A stretch of DNA of 64,000 nt, taken from the NCBI GenBank assembly GCA_003223215.1, contig QHYH01000104.1:60531-124530 (forward strand). Reading direction: 5' to 3'. The stretch is from Acidobacteriota bacterium. Lineage in GTDB: Bacteria > Acidobacteriota > Terriglobia > Acidiferrales > UBA7541. The stretch's first letter is position 1, and the number at the start of each line of letters is the position of its first letter. Made by a program: the position numbers and the translations under genes. This document shows positions 8,502-17,657 of this stretch, in pieces. Below the pieces are notes generated by a model. That model made no database searches, was not told the origin of the DNA, and saw only the letters and a list, made by a program, of their open reading frames with translations.

Positions 8502-9218
8502 TTAACTCGCGACGGAAAATTGCCCCATGGGACTAGAGACGGTAGCGCGTAAGGAGGGATGGTCGAACGTTTGAACGTGCAGGTCGAGCTGGACGCGGGG
8601 GATGGCGTGGAGCAAATCCTCCCTCTGAGGAGTGGCTGCTTCGAAACGCGTCAACGTGCACCCCTTCGGAGCGTCCACCGACGGATGAACGGAATCCCGG
8701 CTCCACTCGATGAAAAACGGCAGCAGGCCGCCGTGATCGTCCTTGAGCCGGAGGGCCCTCCACCGGAGGAGTTTGCCATCCGGGCGCTGGCGCGAGCCGG
8801 CCTGCGGACCTTCAAACTCGATTCCCTGCTTGCGAAGTTGCTCGGCGAATTCGTCGAGATCGTCGCGGTGCGCGGCCCAGCCAATAAGCCGGGGTTCGGC
8901 CAGCTTGGTAATAACCGGGTATTGCTCCACGCCGGCTTGCTTGGGATCGGGCGCGATGATTTCGAGGTAGCGACGCTCGCCGAGTGAAAGAAGGGCGTTT
9001 TCTGTGCCGCGGCCCGGATGCACGCCGCCAAATGCCGCGCGCACTCTGGTGTGTTCCTCGACGAAGGCGATGCCGCGGTCAAGATCGTTCGAACCGAGCA
9101 GGATGTGATCGAGCAACCTGGGAACCTCGGCAATCTCGGGCCAAGGAGGCAAGGCGTGAGGCGCCGAGATGGCTCCCGTGGCGAACATAAGAAAGCTTCG
9201 GCGCGAGATGTTGTCCAT
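8502..9218 (-). CDS. VOC superfamily (glyoxalase-like) protein with Tat signal
   Basis: 238 residues. The N-terminus MDNISRRSFLMFATGAIS carries a twin-arginine motif (SRRSFL). The body starts LLDHILLGSNDLDRGIAFVEEHT, the characteristic first beta-alpha unit of the glyoxalase_3-like VOC fold, and includes GERRYLEIIAPDP, the usual metal-side Glu strand. VOC proteins use paired beta-alpha-beta modules to bind a metal and small carbonyl or aromatic substrates. Substrate cannot be told from sequence. Export by Tat implies a folded, cofactor-loaded periplasmic enzyme. Confidence 0.8.
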   Translation of the reverse strand: MDNISRRSFLMFATGAISAPHALPPWPEIAEVPRLLDHILLGSNDLDRGIAFVEEHTRVRAAFGGVHPGRGTENALLSLGERRYLEIIAPDPKQAGVEQYPVITKLAEPRLIGWAAHRDDLDEFAEQLRKQGIEFEGPQAGSRQRPDGKLLRWRALRLKDDHGGLLPFFIEWSRDSVHPSVDAPKGCTLTRFEAATPQREDLLHAIPRVQLDLHVQTFDHPSLRATVSSPMGQFSVAS

Positions 9219-9272
9219 GACCGGTTGCTCCTCGCCTCGAAGATTACACGTTTGGGCCGGGATTGTGGAGCG

Positions 9273-9926
9273 CTACGCGCGAGTTGGCTTGCGCGCGCGG
9301 ATGTAGGCTCTCCGGCTCTGGTACTCGACTTCCGGCGCATAGGGCTCACGCTCGAGCGCATCTTCGATGGCGAAGCCCACCAGGCCGAGGTAGCGCTCTA
9401 CTTCTTTCCTGCCGAACAATACGAGGTCGAGTGAGACCTGGTGGCCCCAGCAGTTTTCTTCATGAACCACTTCAAGGCCAATGTGAAATGCAAGAAAAAG
9501 CAGGCCGCCGGGCTCGAGGACACGAAACATTTCACGAAAGGCCTGGAGAATATCCGTCTTCGGAATGTGCACGATCGCGTAGAAAGCTACAATGGCGGCC
9601 CAGGCGTGATCTCGAACATCTAGCGCCAGCATGTTGCCCTGGCGGAATTCGATGGCTGGGTTCAGCTTGCGCGCCTGGTCAAGCATGCCCGGAGAAAGAT
9701 CGATGCCGAAGATATCCACGCCCCGGTCGTGCAGGTAGCGCGCCACGTGACCCGGGCCGCAGCCTAGATCGCAGACGCGGCCGGCACCTTTGAAGCGCGC
9801 TGCGAATTCGTCAAGAAGCATGCGGTCGAGCGGTTTGTGGTCGAGTTCGCCGGAAATTCGATTGGCATATTCTTCGGCGATGCGGTCATAGCTGGACTGA
9901 CAGTCGGAAAATTTCCGAGGATCCAT
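9273..9926 (-). CDS. class I SAM-dependent methyltransferase
   Basis: 217 residues. The SAM-binding motif I DLGCGPGHVARYL starts at about residue 53, the acidic ribose-binding residue is in DIFGIDLSPGMLDQA, and the post-motif segment reads FYAIVHIPKTDI then LEPGGLLFLAFH. The layout is that of Methyltransf_11/25 small-molecule methyltransferases. No methyl acceptor can be deduced. It lies 28 nt downstream of the site-2 protease gene on the same strand, so the two may be co-transcribed. Confidence 0.88.
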   Translation of the reverse strand: MDPRKFSDCQSSYDRIAEEYANRISGELDHKPLDRMLLDEFAARFKGAGRVCDLGCGPGHVARYLHDRGVDIFGIDLSPGMLDQARKLNPAIEFRQGNMLALDVRDHAWAAIVAFYAIVHIPKTDILQAFREMFRVLEPGGLLFLAFHIGLEVVHEENCWGHQVSLDLVLFGRKEVERYLGLVGFAIEDALEREPYAPEVEYQSRRAYIRARKPTRA

Positions 9927-9954
9927 GGGCCCCCTGGGCAGCGCCGGGAATTCC

Positions 9955-10950
9955 CTATCTTCCCACGACTTGCCCTGGGGTCATCCACAAAACGGCAGCA
10001 AGGCATGCCAAGACTCCCACGAAGTACGCAGTAATCGAGGGGCTCGACTGGGGTGGCAGATCCTTGGTGAAAAGGCGATAGACCGTGCCCGCGGCCACCA
10101 GGAAGAAGATTCCTTGGCCCAGGAACAGCCAGAACACCAGGCAAGCTGCAAGGAGGACAAACCGCTCGGACCTGCCCAAGGCAGCCACGGCCTGGCCGCC
10201 GTCGAGGATCCAAACCGGGGTGAGATTCAGAATGTTGAGCCCTGCCGTGGTGCGTGCGAGGGCCGCCCAAAGTCCGTTGCCGGTGCGGTACCAGAGGAAG
10301 GCGCAAACGGCGGCGCCGAGGAGCCCGGCTAGCGGCCCGGCCAGGCTGACGGCAGCGCGCGTTTGACGCGTAACCCCCAGCGCCTGCCAGCGAACAAACG
10401 CACCCAACCCGGGAAGAAAAACAGGCATATCCGCGGGCAACCCGCGCCGACGGATATCGATGTAGTGCCCCATCTCATGCGCAAGGATGAGAGCAGCAAA
10501 GCCAACGCCAAAGCCAGCTCCGTACAGCGCCCAATAAACACCCACAAAAGCAAAGAGGCTGAAGATGAACTTCAGTTTGAAAAGCGCCAGGAGAAGCGTC
10601 TTGCTTTTCGCCAGAACAATGGCGATGGGGGCGAGCGGCCCGAGCTTCCGGGCCCAGGCGTGGCTCTCCTGAGGCGGAGCTATGCTTGCGGAAAGTTCTA
10701 GCTTCTGGATTTGCTCGCGGATCCAAGCCGCCTGCGTTGCGTTTGCTGGGAGAAGAGGCAGTGCTTGGAGCCATTCCTGCTTGGCCAGAAGCGGTTGTTC
10801 CGCTTCGAGAGCCTTTGCACGTCCCGAGATGCGTGTCAGTTCCTCGCTATGAACTAGAGAATGGCACTGCTCGCAGGCCAGAGCACCGAGAGGCAAGCTG
10901 GCGCCGCAGTTGTGGCAATTGCGAATGGGTTCTAGGAAATCGTTGGGCAC
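9955..10950 (-). CDS. site-2 protease family (M50) with N-terminal zinc ribbon
   Basis: 331 residues. Residues 12-29 carry a zinc ribbon (CHNC, then CEQC, starting at 12 and 26). A TPR-like helical stretch (50-85) precedes the membrane domain. The catalytic HEMGH is at 158-162 in a transmembrane helix. The second active-site motif NLTPVWILDGG at 242-252 supplies Asp250. About six hydrophobic segments are visible. The family cuts transmembrane helices of substrates in the inner membrane, as in RseP/SpoIVFB. No PDZ domain is present, so it is the SpoIVFB-like group. The next gene upstream is a second zinc-ribbon membrane protein, a likely functional partner. Confidence 0.88.
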   Translation of the reverse strand: MPNDFLEPIRNCHNCGASLPLGALACEQCHSLVHSEELTRISGRAKALEAEQPLLAKQEWLQALPLLPANATQAAWIREQIQKLELSASIAPPQESHAWARKLGPLAPIAIVLAKSKTLLLALFKLKFIFSLFAFVGVYWALYGAGFGVGFAALILAHEMGHYIDIRRRGLPADMPVFLPGLGAFVRWQALGVTRQTRAAVSLAGPLAGLLGAAVCAFLWYRTGNGLWAALARTTAGLNILNLTPVWILDGGQAVAALGRSERFVLLAACLVFWLFLGQGIFFLVAAGTVYRLFTKDLPPQSSPSITAYFVGVLACLAAVLWMTPGQVVGR

Positions 10951-10970
10951 GGTCTGTCCGAAAATATACG

Positions 10971-11681
10971 TCAGGGAGCGGCGGCGGGCGCCGCAGGATT
11001 CGTCGCGACAAAAGGTCCAAGAATGTCGATTGCAGGGCTTGCGGTCAGCCGCCAGGCAATGCGGATTCCTACCAGCAAAATGACCAGACCAATCATTCCG
11101 TGGAAGGGATCTTGCAGTTCCAGAAGCGGTGAAGCCAAACCAAGCACAGCCAGCCCAGCCAGTGCCGCGCCCAAGTTCGTCTGAGGCTTGGCCGGTTGTG
11201 GATCAGGAGTTCGCGGCTTTGCGACCTGGGCTTGCGGAGGTGCCATTTTCCCGTTGGCGTATTGCGAAATCGCGATGGGAATCGCCGACATCGAGACCGC
11301 CGCATAGGTCAGAATCACGGCGGCGAGCTGATAGCGTCGGCCGCCGTTCCCGCGGGAACCCATGCGCATTGCTTTGCCCACGATGTAGCCGACCGCCAGG
11401 GAAATGTAGCCAATTTCGATGCCAGTGACGATTCCGAAGACGGAATAGAGGATTAATCCTAGGATTGCGCCACCCACTCCAAACATGAGCCCGCGCACAA
11501 ACGCCGCATGACTATCCTTCGGAAGCTGTGCTTCGAGTTGCTCTTTGCAGCGTGCGCAGGCGAGTGCGCCATTCACGCGGTAGTAGCTGCCCACGGCTGG
11601 CTGACGGCAGGACATGCAGGTGTCGGTTCCCGGGGCCGAGGGGTACTCGGCGATTCCGAATTGGGGCACGTTGTCGCTCAT
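10971..11681 (-). CDS. zinc-ribbon polytopic membrane protein
   Basis: 236 residues. A treble-clef-like ribbon has Cys22, Cys25, Cys42 and Cys45 (CMSC ... CARC), followed by about four transmembrane segments: LMFGVGGAILGLILYSVFG, EIGYISLAVGYIVG, LAAVILTYAAVSMSAIPIAI and the paired helices at 175-225. A Pro/Gln linker separates helices 3 and 4. It ends in a Pro/Ala-rich tail. It lies 20 nt before the site-2 protease gene and probably shares its transcript. I do not recognise a characterised family. The zinc-ribbon/transmembrane layout suggests a regulatory or scaffold role at the membrane. Confidence 0.7.
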   Translation of the reverse strand: MSDNVPQFGIAEYPSAPGTDTCMSCRQPAVGSYYRVNGALACARCKEQLEAQLPKDSHAAFVRGLMFGVGGAILGLILYSVFGIVTGIEIGYISLAVGYIVGKAMRMGSRGNGGRRYQLAAVILTYAAVSMSAIPIAISQYANGKMAPPQAQVAKPRTPDPQPAKPQTNLGAALAGLAVLGLASPLLELQDPFHGMIGLVILLVGIRIAWRLTASPAIDILGPFVATNPAAPAAAP

Positions 11682-11802
11682 CGCCCCTCCAAGTAATTGC
11701 CGGAACTTAGCACAAGTTTGAGCCGGTCAGAAGAGGAATTCTGCCCAAAAACGATACCGAATGAGCCTTGGCGGTGAGTCTGTATCAGGGTTGCTCTAGT
11801 TG

Positions 11803-12489
11803 CTACAGGCTGACGGTCGAGCTCGGCTGACCACGCTTGCAAAGATAGGCGTGCCAGAACAGGCGGGCGGCAACGGCACGCCAGGGCCGCCAAGGTGCGC
11901 CGAGGGCTTCGAGTTTTTCGGGCGAGGGGCGTTTCCTGAGGCGCTTCACTTCCTGGACCGCGGTAGCAAGGGCGAGGTCGCCCGTGGGCCAGATGTCCGG
12001 CCGGCGGAGCGCGCTCAAGAGGTAAATGTCGGCGGTCCACCGGCCGATGCCTTTGAAAGCCACGAGCATCTTGTGCGCCGAGTCGTCCGGCAAATCCTGG
12101 AGGTAGCCGAGGTCGAAGTGCCGGAGGGCGAGCGATTCGGCAAGAAGGCGTGTGTAAAGCGTTTTCTGCCGGCTGAAGCCGATGCGCAGCAATTCTGCGT
12201 CATTGAGGTTCAAGAATCCCTTGGGGGTCAGCGGCTTCACCACCGCTTTCAGTCGGTCGAAAGCCGCTTTGGCAGATGCCAGGGAGACCTGCTGTTCGAG
12301 AATGATGTAGACGAGCGTGGGGAATCCCGGCTTGCGAACCCACAGCGGAGGCCGACCGTAGGTTTCAACCACTTCCGCCAAATGTTTGTCGCGCTCGGTT
12401 AGAAAACGCACTCCTTGCGAGAAGGCTTCCTCATCGAGGATGGTGTGCGAGTTCGGCATGGCGGAAAGCCAAGGCCATCCCCGGGCCAT
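11803..12489 (-). CDS. DNA-3-methyladenine glycosylase, AlkA/HhH-GPD type
   Basis: 228 residues. The helix-hairpin-helix is at about 142-157 (VAFKGIGRWTADIYLL) and the catalytic Asp is Asp171 in WPTGDLAL. Substrate-pocket helix LVYIILEQQVSLASA at 59-73 matches the family. It removes alkylated purines to start base-excision repair. The length fits the short form lacking AlkA's N-terminal beta domain. Its ATG overlaps the thrS stop (TGATG), so it is translationally coupled to thrS. An internal ATG at 12459 (MPNSHT) is an alternative start. Confidence 0.88.
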   Translation of the reverse strand: MARGWPWLSAMPNSHTILDEEAFSQGVRFLTERDKHLAEVVETYGRPPLWVRKPGFPTLVYIILEQQVSLASAKAAFDRLKAVVKPLTPKGFLNLNDAELLRIGFSRQKTLYTRLLAESLALRHFDLGYLQDLPDDSAHKMLVAFKGIGRWTADIYLLSALRRPDIWPTGDLALATAVQEVKRLRKRPSPEKLEALGAPWRPWRAVAARLFWHAYLCKRGQPSSTVSL

Positions 12490-14444
12490 CAGCTTGTCGC
12501 GCGGGAGTCCACTTCGCGCTGGAGCATCTCGACCACTTCCCCGAGCGGCTTGGGGCCGAGGTCGCCCTTGGCGCGATGGCGGAGGGAGGCGGTGCCGGCT
12601 TCCGCTTCCTTTGCACCGACCACCAGCATGTAGGGAATTTTCTGGAGCTGCGCGTCGCGGATTTTGGCGGGCAGCTTTTCGTTGCGGTCGTCAAGGTGCG
12701 CGCGCAGGTTGTGGCGCTTCAAAGTTTCTTCGACGTGTTTCGCGTAATCCGCAACCTTTTCGCTGACCGGGCAGACTTCCACCTGCACCGGCGCGAGCCA
12801 GAGCGGAAACGCTCCCGCGTAGTGCTCGATGAGAATGCCAAAGAAGCGTTCAACCGAGCCGAGCAGGGCGCGGTGCACCATGAGCGGCTGATGCTTGGCG
12901 CCGTCTTCGGCAACGTATTGCAAGCCGAAGCGCGCGGGCAAGTTGAAATCGAACTGCACGGTGGTGAGCTGCCAGGGACGTCCGATGGCGTCAATGAGCT
13001 TCACATCGATTTTCGGGCCGTAGAAGGCGGCTTCGCCGGCGATGGCTTGGTACGGGATGTTCATGCGCTTCATGGTCGCGGCGAGCGCGGCGGTCGCGCG
13101 GCGCCAGTCTTCGGGCTTCCCCGCATAATTCTCGGGATGCGCCGAGTCCCAGTCCGAAAGCTCGACTTCAAACTTGTCGAAACCGAAGTTTTTCATCACC
13201 GCAAATGCGAAATCGACGCACGCTTCCACCTCCGATTCGATTTGCGACGGCATGCAGAAGATGTGCGCGTCGTCTTGGGTAAAGCCGCGGACGCGCAGCA
13301 ATCCGTGGAGCACCCCGCTGCGCTCGTAGCGGTAGACGGTGCCGAGCTCGGCAAGCCGCACGGGCAGATCCCGATAGCTGTGCAGCCTGGACTTGTAAAT
13401 CAAGATGTGGCCCGGGCAGTTCATGGGTTTGAGCTGGTAATCGGCTTTTTCCACTTCCATGGGGCCGAACATGCTGTCCTTGTAAAATCCGGTGTGGCCG
13501 CTGGTTTTCCACAAGTCGAGGCGCATGATGTGCGGCGTAAACACCAGGTCGTAGCCGCGCTTGAGCAGCTCCTCGCGCAGCCAGTCTTCCACAATTTTTC
13601 GAATCAAGCCGCCCTTGGGGTGCCAGAAAATGAGGCCCGGGCCGGCTTCCTCCTCGATGCTGAAGAGGTCCAGTTCGACGCCGAGCTTGCGGTGATCGCG
13701 GCGCTTGGCTTCTTCCAGGCGATGCAAGTATTCGTCGAGCTCTTTTTGCGTGAAGAACGCCACCGCGTAAATGCGCTGAAGCTGCGGATTGCCCTCTTGT
13801 CCCTTCCAATACGCGCCCGCTACGTTCATCAATTTGAAGGCTTGAATGCGCTTGGTCGAAGGGATGTGCGGCCCGCGGCAGAAATCGATGAACTTGCCGG
13901 TCGAGTAAAAAGAGACCATGGGCTCGGCCGCTTTTTCTTCCACCAGTTCGCACTTGAAAATCTGATTGGACTTTTTGTACAGCTCGAGTGCTTCGGTTTT
14001 GGGAATCAGCTTGCGTTCGTTCGGCAAGTCCTCGGCGGCAAGCTCGTGCATCTTTTTTTCGATTTTCGCGAGGTCTTCCTGGGTGAAAGGCTCGTCGCGC
14101 AGGAATTCATAAAAAAAACCGGTGTCGATGGGCGGGCCGACGCCGAGCTTCACGTTCGGATACAGCTCCATGACCGCGGCGGCAAGCAGATGCGCCGCGG
14201 AATGGCGAAAGACAAACAGCGCGTCGGGGTCTTTTTCCGTGAGGATATGCAGCTTCACGTCGCGGTCAAGCGGACGGCGCAGGTCGATCAGTTCGCCTTC
14301 GCCGTCGTTAGGCTGCGCCACGCGGGCGACAAGAGCCGCGTCGGCCAGGCGCGGGGAAATGCTACGGGCGATGTCCGCGGGCGTGGTGCCCTTCGGGACA
14401 TCCTTGACGCTGCCATCCGGCAAGGTGATGTGAATCTGGTCCAT
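12489..14444 (-). CDS. thrS: threonyl-tRNA synthetase
   Basis: About 651 residues, close to the usual 640-650. It starts MDQIHITLPDGSVKDVPKGT, a TGS domain; an ATG at 14471 would add 9 residues but lacks a better ribosome site. Editing-domain motif FRHSAAHLLAAAV (the HxxxH) follows, then the class II catalytic core with MNCPGHILIY and a GVLHGLLRVRGFTQDDAH motif 2, and the anticodon-binding domain near VCPVSEKVADYA. It charges tRNA-Thr in the cytoplasm. No T-box leader is visible in the short upstream region. The glycosylase gene follows with a 1-nt overlap. Confidence 0.97.
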   Translation of the reverse strand: MDQIHITLPDGSVKDVPKGTTPADIARSISPRLADAALVARVAQPNDGEGELIDLRRPLDRDVKLHILTEKDPDALFVFRHSAAHLLAAAVMELYPNVKLGVGPPIDTGFFYEFLRDEPFTQEDLAKIEKKMHELAAEDLPNERKLIPKTEALELYKKSNQIFKCELVEEKAAEPMVSFYSTGKFIDFCRGPHIPSTKRIQAFKLMNVAGAYWKGQEGNPQLQRIYAVAFFTQKELDEYLHRLEEAKRRDHRKLGVELDLFSIEEEAGPGLIFWHPKGGLIRKIVEDWLREELLKRGYDLVFTPHIMRLDLWKTSGHTGFYKDSMFGPMEVEKADYQLKPMNCPGHILIYKSRLHSYRDLPVRLAELGTVYRYERSGVLHGLLRVRGFTQDDAHIFCMPSQIESEVEACVDFAFAVMKNFGFDKFEVELSDWDSAHPENYAGKPEDWRRATAALAATMKRMNIPYQAIAGEAAFYGPKIDVKLIDAIGRPWQLTTVQFDFNLPARFGLQYVAEDGAKHQPLMVHRALLGSVERFFGILIEHYAGAFPLWLAPVQVEVCPVSEKVADYAKHVEETLKRHNLRAHLDDRNEKLPAKIRDAQLQKIPYMLVVGAKEAEAGTASLRHRAKGDLGPKPLGEVVEMLQREVDSRATS

Positions 14445-14541
14445 GGCGCCATCACGCAAAAGGATAAACATCAAGCTTATCGGCGCCGTTTACCTAGGTC
14501 AAGACAAGTGAGGGTAATGGGGCGCAGTCGCCGGGCGCTTC

Positions 14542-14961
14542 TCAGTGCCCGCCGCCGCCGACGATTTGCGGATCAGTAGCGGGCTGGCCGTTAACGGTCA
14601 TGTCGTAGTGATACACAACGAGCGAACCCGCATAGATGGCAGGAGGCGATTTGACGGGAGCGTTGAGTGTTTGCGAGTCGTTTGCAAAGGTCCTTTTAGG
14701 ACCCTCGAAAGGATACTTTTTCGGGAACGTCACGGTGAAAGTGTTGCCATTGGGCAGCCACGTCAACGTGTCTCCCGGACAGAGATAAACGTCTTTAGGA
14801 GTTGTCCCATCACCAGGGACGATACCAACCGTTTGGTCGCCACATACAAAACTCTCCGCTTTCCGGCCCCCGAACGGCTGCCGCGCGCAAGCTGCGAGAA
14901 ACAAGGGCAAAGAGGAAACAAAAAGAAGGATGCTGCCGTGCCGAACCTGAGAAGCGTGCAT
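14542..14961 (-). CDS. lipoprotein, hypothetical
   Basis: 139 residues. Strong GGAGGTTCAT before the ATG. The signal peptide ends in a lipobox LFLAAC (Cys26 by my count), so it should be lipidated. The mature part is a compact beta-rich domain (DVYLCPGDTLTWLPNGNTFTVTFP ... SLVVYHYDM), reminiscent of cupredoxin-like folds but without a visible copper ligand set, and ends in Gly-rich IVGGGGH. It lies 11 nt downstream of the Ser/Thr kinase gene, so it is probably in the same transcript and may be a target or partner. Function unknown. Confidence 0.75.
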   Translation of the reverse strand: MHASQVRHGSILLFVSSLPLFLAACARQPFGGRKAESFVCGDQTVGIVPGDGTTPKDVYLCPGDTLTWLPNGNTFTVTFPKKYPFEGPKRTFANDSQTLNAPVKSPPAIYAGSLVVYHYDMTVNGQPATDPQIVGGGGH

Positions 14962-14972
14962 ATGAACCTCCG

Positions 14973-17555
14973 TCAGTTGTTTTTTTGAGTCTGGATCAGG
15001 GCAACAAACCGTGGATGGTCCCGTAAAGCATCGAAATTCGGAGTGTCGCGCAAATACTGTGGAGAAATGCCGAGAGAGACAGCCCTTTCGAGAGCATCCA
15101 GGGCGCGTTTGGTATCGCCGAGTTGCTGATAGACAATACCGGCGTTGAATAGGAGCCCGGGGCTTTGGGGCTGAAGACGGAGGGCGGAATCGAGGTTGTC
15201 GAGAGCGGGTTTCTTCTCGCCGCGCATAGCGTGGTAGATAGCGAGGCTAGAGAGCAGGACAGCATCATTGGGATTGAGACGAAGTTTCTCCTCGCCGATC
15301 GTGATGGCTTGGCCGTAAGCTGCAGGAGCCTCGGAACGCCGACCCGGCGCCCAGTAGTATGCGTCCCCGAGATTTCCCCAAAAGATGTAGTTCTTGGAAT
15401 CCAACTGAACGGCCTGTTCAAACTGGGCAGCCGAATCGGCATAACGATGCATTTGAAAATAGGCCGTGGCCAAGTTGGAACGCGCGTCCCCCGTCGGGCG
15501 AATGCTTAAAGATTTCTCGAAAAGGGGAACGGCCTCGGCATACTTGCCCTCGAAGGCACGAACGCCGCCGAGATTCGAATAGCCGGTGAAACTGTCCGGC
15601 GCGAGAGAGACGACGTGAGAGAACATCGCGGCAGCGTCCTCGTAGCGCGCATGATACATGTAGAAGAGCCCGAGCCAGTTGTAGGTGGCCCAGTAGCCGG
15701 GACGAAGAGAGATAGCCCGCTTGTAGGCGTCTTCGGCGGCGGCAAGATTGCCGAGGAGCTCGTAAGCGGTGGCAAGACCGCCGTAGGCGTCGTCACTGGT
15801 GGGTTCTAGTTCGAGGGTGCGCCGGTATTGATCGGCAGCCTCCTTATATTCGCCATGCGCCATAAACGCCCGAGCCAGGCAGGAGAAGGCGGCGGCCAGA
15901 GCGGGGCCCTCTGCCGCGGCCTTCCGGCAAGTTTCGATGGCTCGATCGGCCCAGCGCAGGTCGTGGGTGATCTGATATTTTCGCCAGTAGGCCGTGCCGA
16001 GACCGGCGGTGGCCGCGGCGTAGGTGGGATCTTTTTCAAGAGCGCGTTGGAAGAGAGTGACGGCGCTTTCTACTTTTTCGGGCGCGACGTAGTCCTGCAA
16101 ATAGCCCAGGCCCTGGACGTAGTAATCATATGCGGCGGGCTGCGTAGTGCCCTGGGAAACGGGGGACTGCTTGTCTTGAGGCGCGAGCTGGAGTTCCATG
16201 TCGGATGCGACGCTTTCGAAGACCCGGTCCTGCAGGGCGAACGGGTCACCGGCGGCCGTGGTGACGCTGCCCCCGCGCACTTGCTGGTGAGAGCGAGTGT
16301 CGATGAGCGAATAGTTCACGCGGGCGTTGTCTGCCGTGCGCTGAATATGCAAAGTCAGGACGAGGTTCACACCAAATTGCTCGCGGGCGGCATCGACGGT
16401 GGTGGTTCCCTTGGCGATGGTCTCATTCATGGGAATGACCGCGAGGGCATGACGCGCACTCAACTCGCTGAGGCGGGAATTCAGGGTGTCAGCTAAACCC
16501 TTATCAAAGGCGGACTGCGAGGCGTCCGTGACGGGAGCGGGCGGGAGAACGGCAAGCAGAACGGGTTGCGGCACCCGGGCGGGGGAGCTGACGGTCCAAA
16601 CTCTGTGGCGGAACTTGTACAGACCGAGAGCGGCCAGCAAGAGCAGCAAACCAGCCGCGAAAAGCAGAGGGAGCGCGGCTCGAGGTGCGGCCTCGGCCGC
16701 GGGAATGATATTTTCCCGCGAGGACCCCAGGGCCTCCAGCGCCGCGCGCACCTCTCCTGCGCGCTGGTACCGCCGTGCGGGTTCTTTTTCAAGGCACCGA
16801 GAAATAACCGCGGCTAGGCCCGTAGGGACGTTGGGCGGAACGGTTCGTGGGGAATCCTGAAGAATCGCTCTGCAAAGCAGGTAGAGATTCTCGCCAAAAA
16901 ACGCGTGGCAGCCTGCGGCCATTTCGTAGAGCACAACACCGAGCGACCAAAGGTCGGTGCGCGGGGAGGCGGGGTCACCGTTGATTTGCTCCGGCGCCAT
17001 GTAAGGGAGGGTCCCGGCGAGGCCGGGCCGACTCTGTTCGGAAGCGGTTTCTAACGTCTGGCGATCAAATTCCCCGGGATCGCTGCGCCGCGCCAAGCCG
17101 AAGTCGAGAATCTTGGCCTCACCCTGGGGCGTGACAATGATGTTGGCAGGCTTGAGGTCGCCGTGGACCACGCCGCGATCGTGGGCGTGCGCGAGGGCGG
17201 ATGCGAGCTGACGACCGAGGCGCAGGGTGGTTTCCAGAGGCAGACCCCCGGCGCGGATCGCTTCCGATAGCGGCTGCCCGTCGACGTACTCCATGGCAAT
17301 GAAAACTTCGCCAGAGTCTTCGCCTACTTCGTAGACGGTGCAGATATTCGGATGGTTGAGCGCGGAAGCCAAGCGGGCTTCACGGCGCAGGCGTTCACTG
17401 ACCAGCAAATCGCTAGCGAGATTCTGCGGAAGAAATTTAAGGGCGACGGTGCGGCGCAGGCTGGTATCTTCCGCGCGATAGACGACGCCCATTCCGCCGC
17501 TGCCGAGTGGGCCGAGGACACGATAGTGGGACACGAGCTGGGCCGGCAAGGGCAA
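14973..17555 (-). CDS. Ser/Thr protein kinase with C-terminal TPR array
   Basis: 860 residues. The Hanks-type kinase domain (1-275) has the glycine loop GSGGMG (18-23), Lys40, DLKPAN (133-138) and DFG (151-153). The residue before the catalytic Asp is Gly132 (HGD) rather than the Arg of typical RD kinases. A single transmembrane helix follows (LPLLFAAGLLLLLAALGLYKF, near 300). A periplasmic adenylate-cyclase-like FlgO/TolB-type region (about 325-480) precedes about nine TPRs (500-855). This arrangement, common in Acidobacteriota, suggests a membrane receptor kinase that senses outside and phosphorylates inside. Upstream there is a 16-bp tandem repeat. Confidence 0.93.
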   Translation of the reverse strand: MPLPAQLVSHYRVLGPLGSGGMGVVYRAEDTSLRRTVALKFLPQNLASDLLVSERLRREARLASALNHPNICTVYEVGEDSGEVFIAMEYVDGQPLSEAIRAGGLPLETTLRLGRQLASALAHAHDRGVVHGDLKPANIIVTPQGEAKILDFGLARRSDPGEFDRQTLETASEQSRPGLAGTLPYMAPEQINGDPASPRTDLWSLGVVLYEMAAGCHAFFGENLYLLCRAILQDSPRTVPPNVPTGLAAVISRCLEKEPARRYQRAGEVRAALEALGSSRENIIPAAEAAPRAALPLLFAAGLLLLLAALGLYKFRHRVWTVSSPARVPQPVLLAVLPPAPVTDASQSAFDKGLADTLNSRLSELSARHALAVIPMNETIAKGTTTVDAAREQFGVNLVLTLHIQRTADNARVNYSLIDTRSHQQVRGGSVTTAAGDPFALQDRVFESVASDMELQLAPQDKQSPVSQGTTQPAAYDYYVQGLGYLQDYVAPEKVESAVTLFQRALEKDPTYAAATAGLGTAYWRKYQITHDLRWADRAIETCRKAAAEGPALAAAFSCLARAFMAHGEYKEAADQYRRTLELEPTSDDAYGGLATAYELLGNLAAAEDAYKRAISLRPGYWATYNWLGLFYMYHARYEDAAAMFSHVVSLAPDSFTGYSNLGGVRAFEGKYAEAVPLFEKSLSIRPTGDARSNLATAYFQMHRYADSAAQFEQAVQLDSKNYIFWGNLGDAYYWAPGRRSEAPAAYGQAITIGEEKLRLNPNDAVLLSSLAIYHAMRGEKKPALDNLDSALRLQPQSPGLLFNAGIVYQQLGDTKRALDALERAVSLGISPQYLRDTPNFDALRDHPRFVALIQTQKNN

Positions 17556-17657
17556 GCACTCCTCGGCGCAAGGCCGAACGCGGGAAGTAGATCACGGTCG
17601 AGTCAGGTGCGCCGGTTTGCGCCGGCATCTTAACGTCCGAAGGAAAGTCAAGTCAAC

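Noticed and set aside
14445..14541. Possible T-box or other riboswitch upstream of thrS
   Set aside because: The 97-bp interval is too short and lacks the T-box sequence or a stem-terminator pair.
12576..14579. 667-codon open frame on the plus strand opposite thrS
   Set aside because: It mirrors thrS in an antisense frame that lacks stops because of GC-rich codon use. It has no recognisable motif, and thrS itself is certain.
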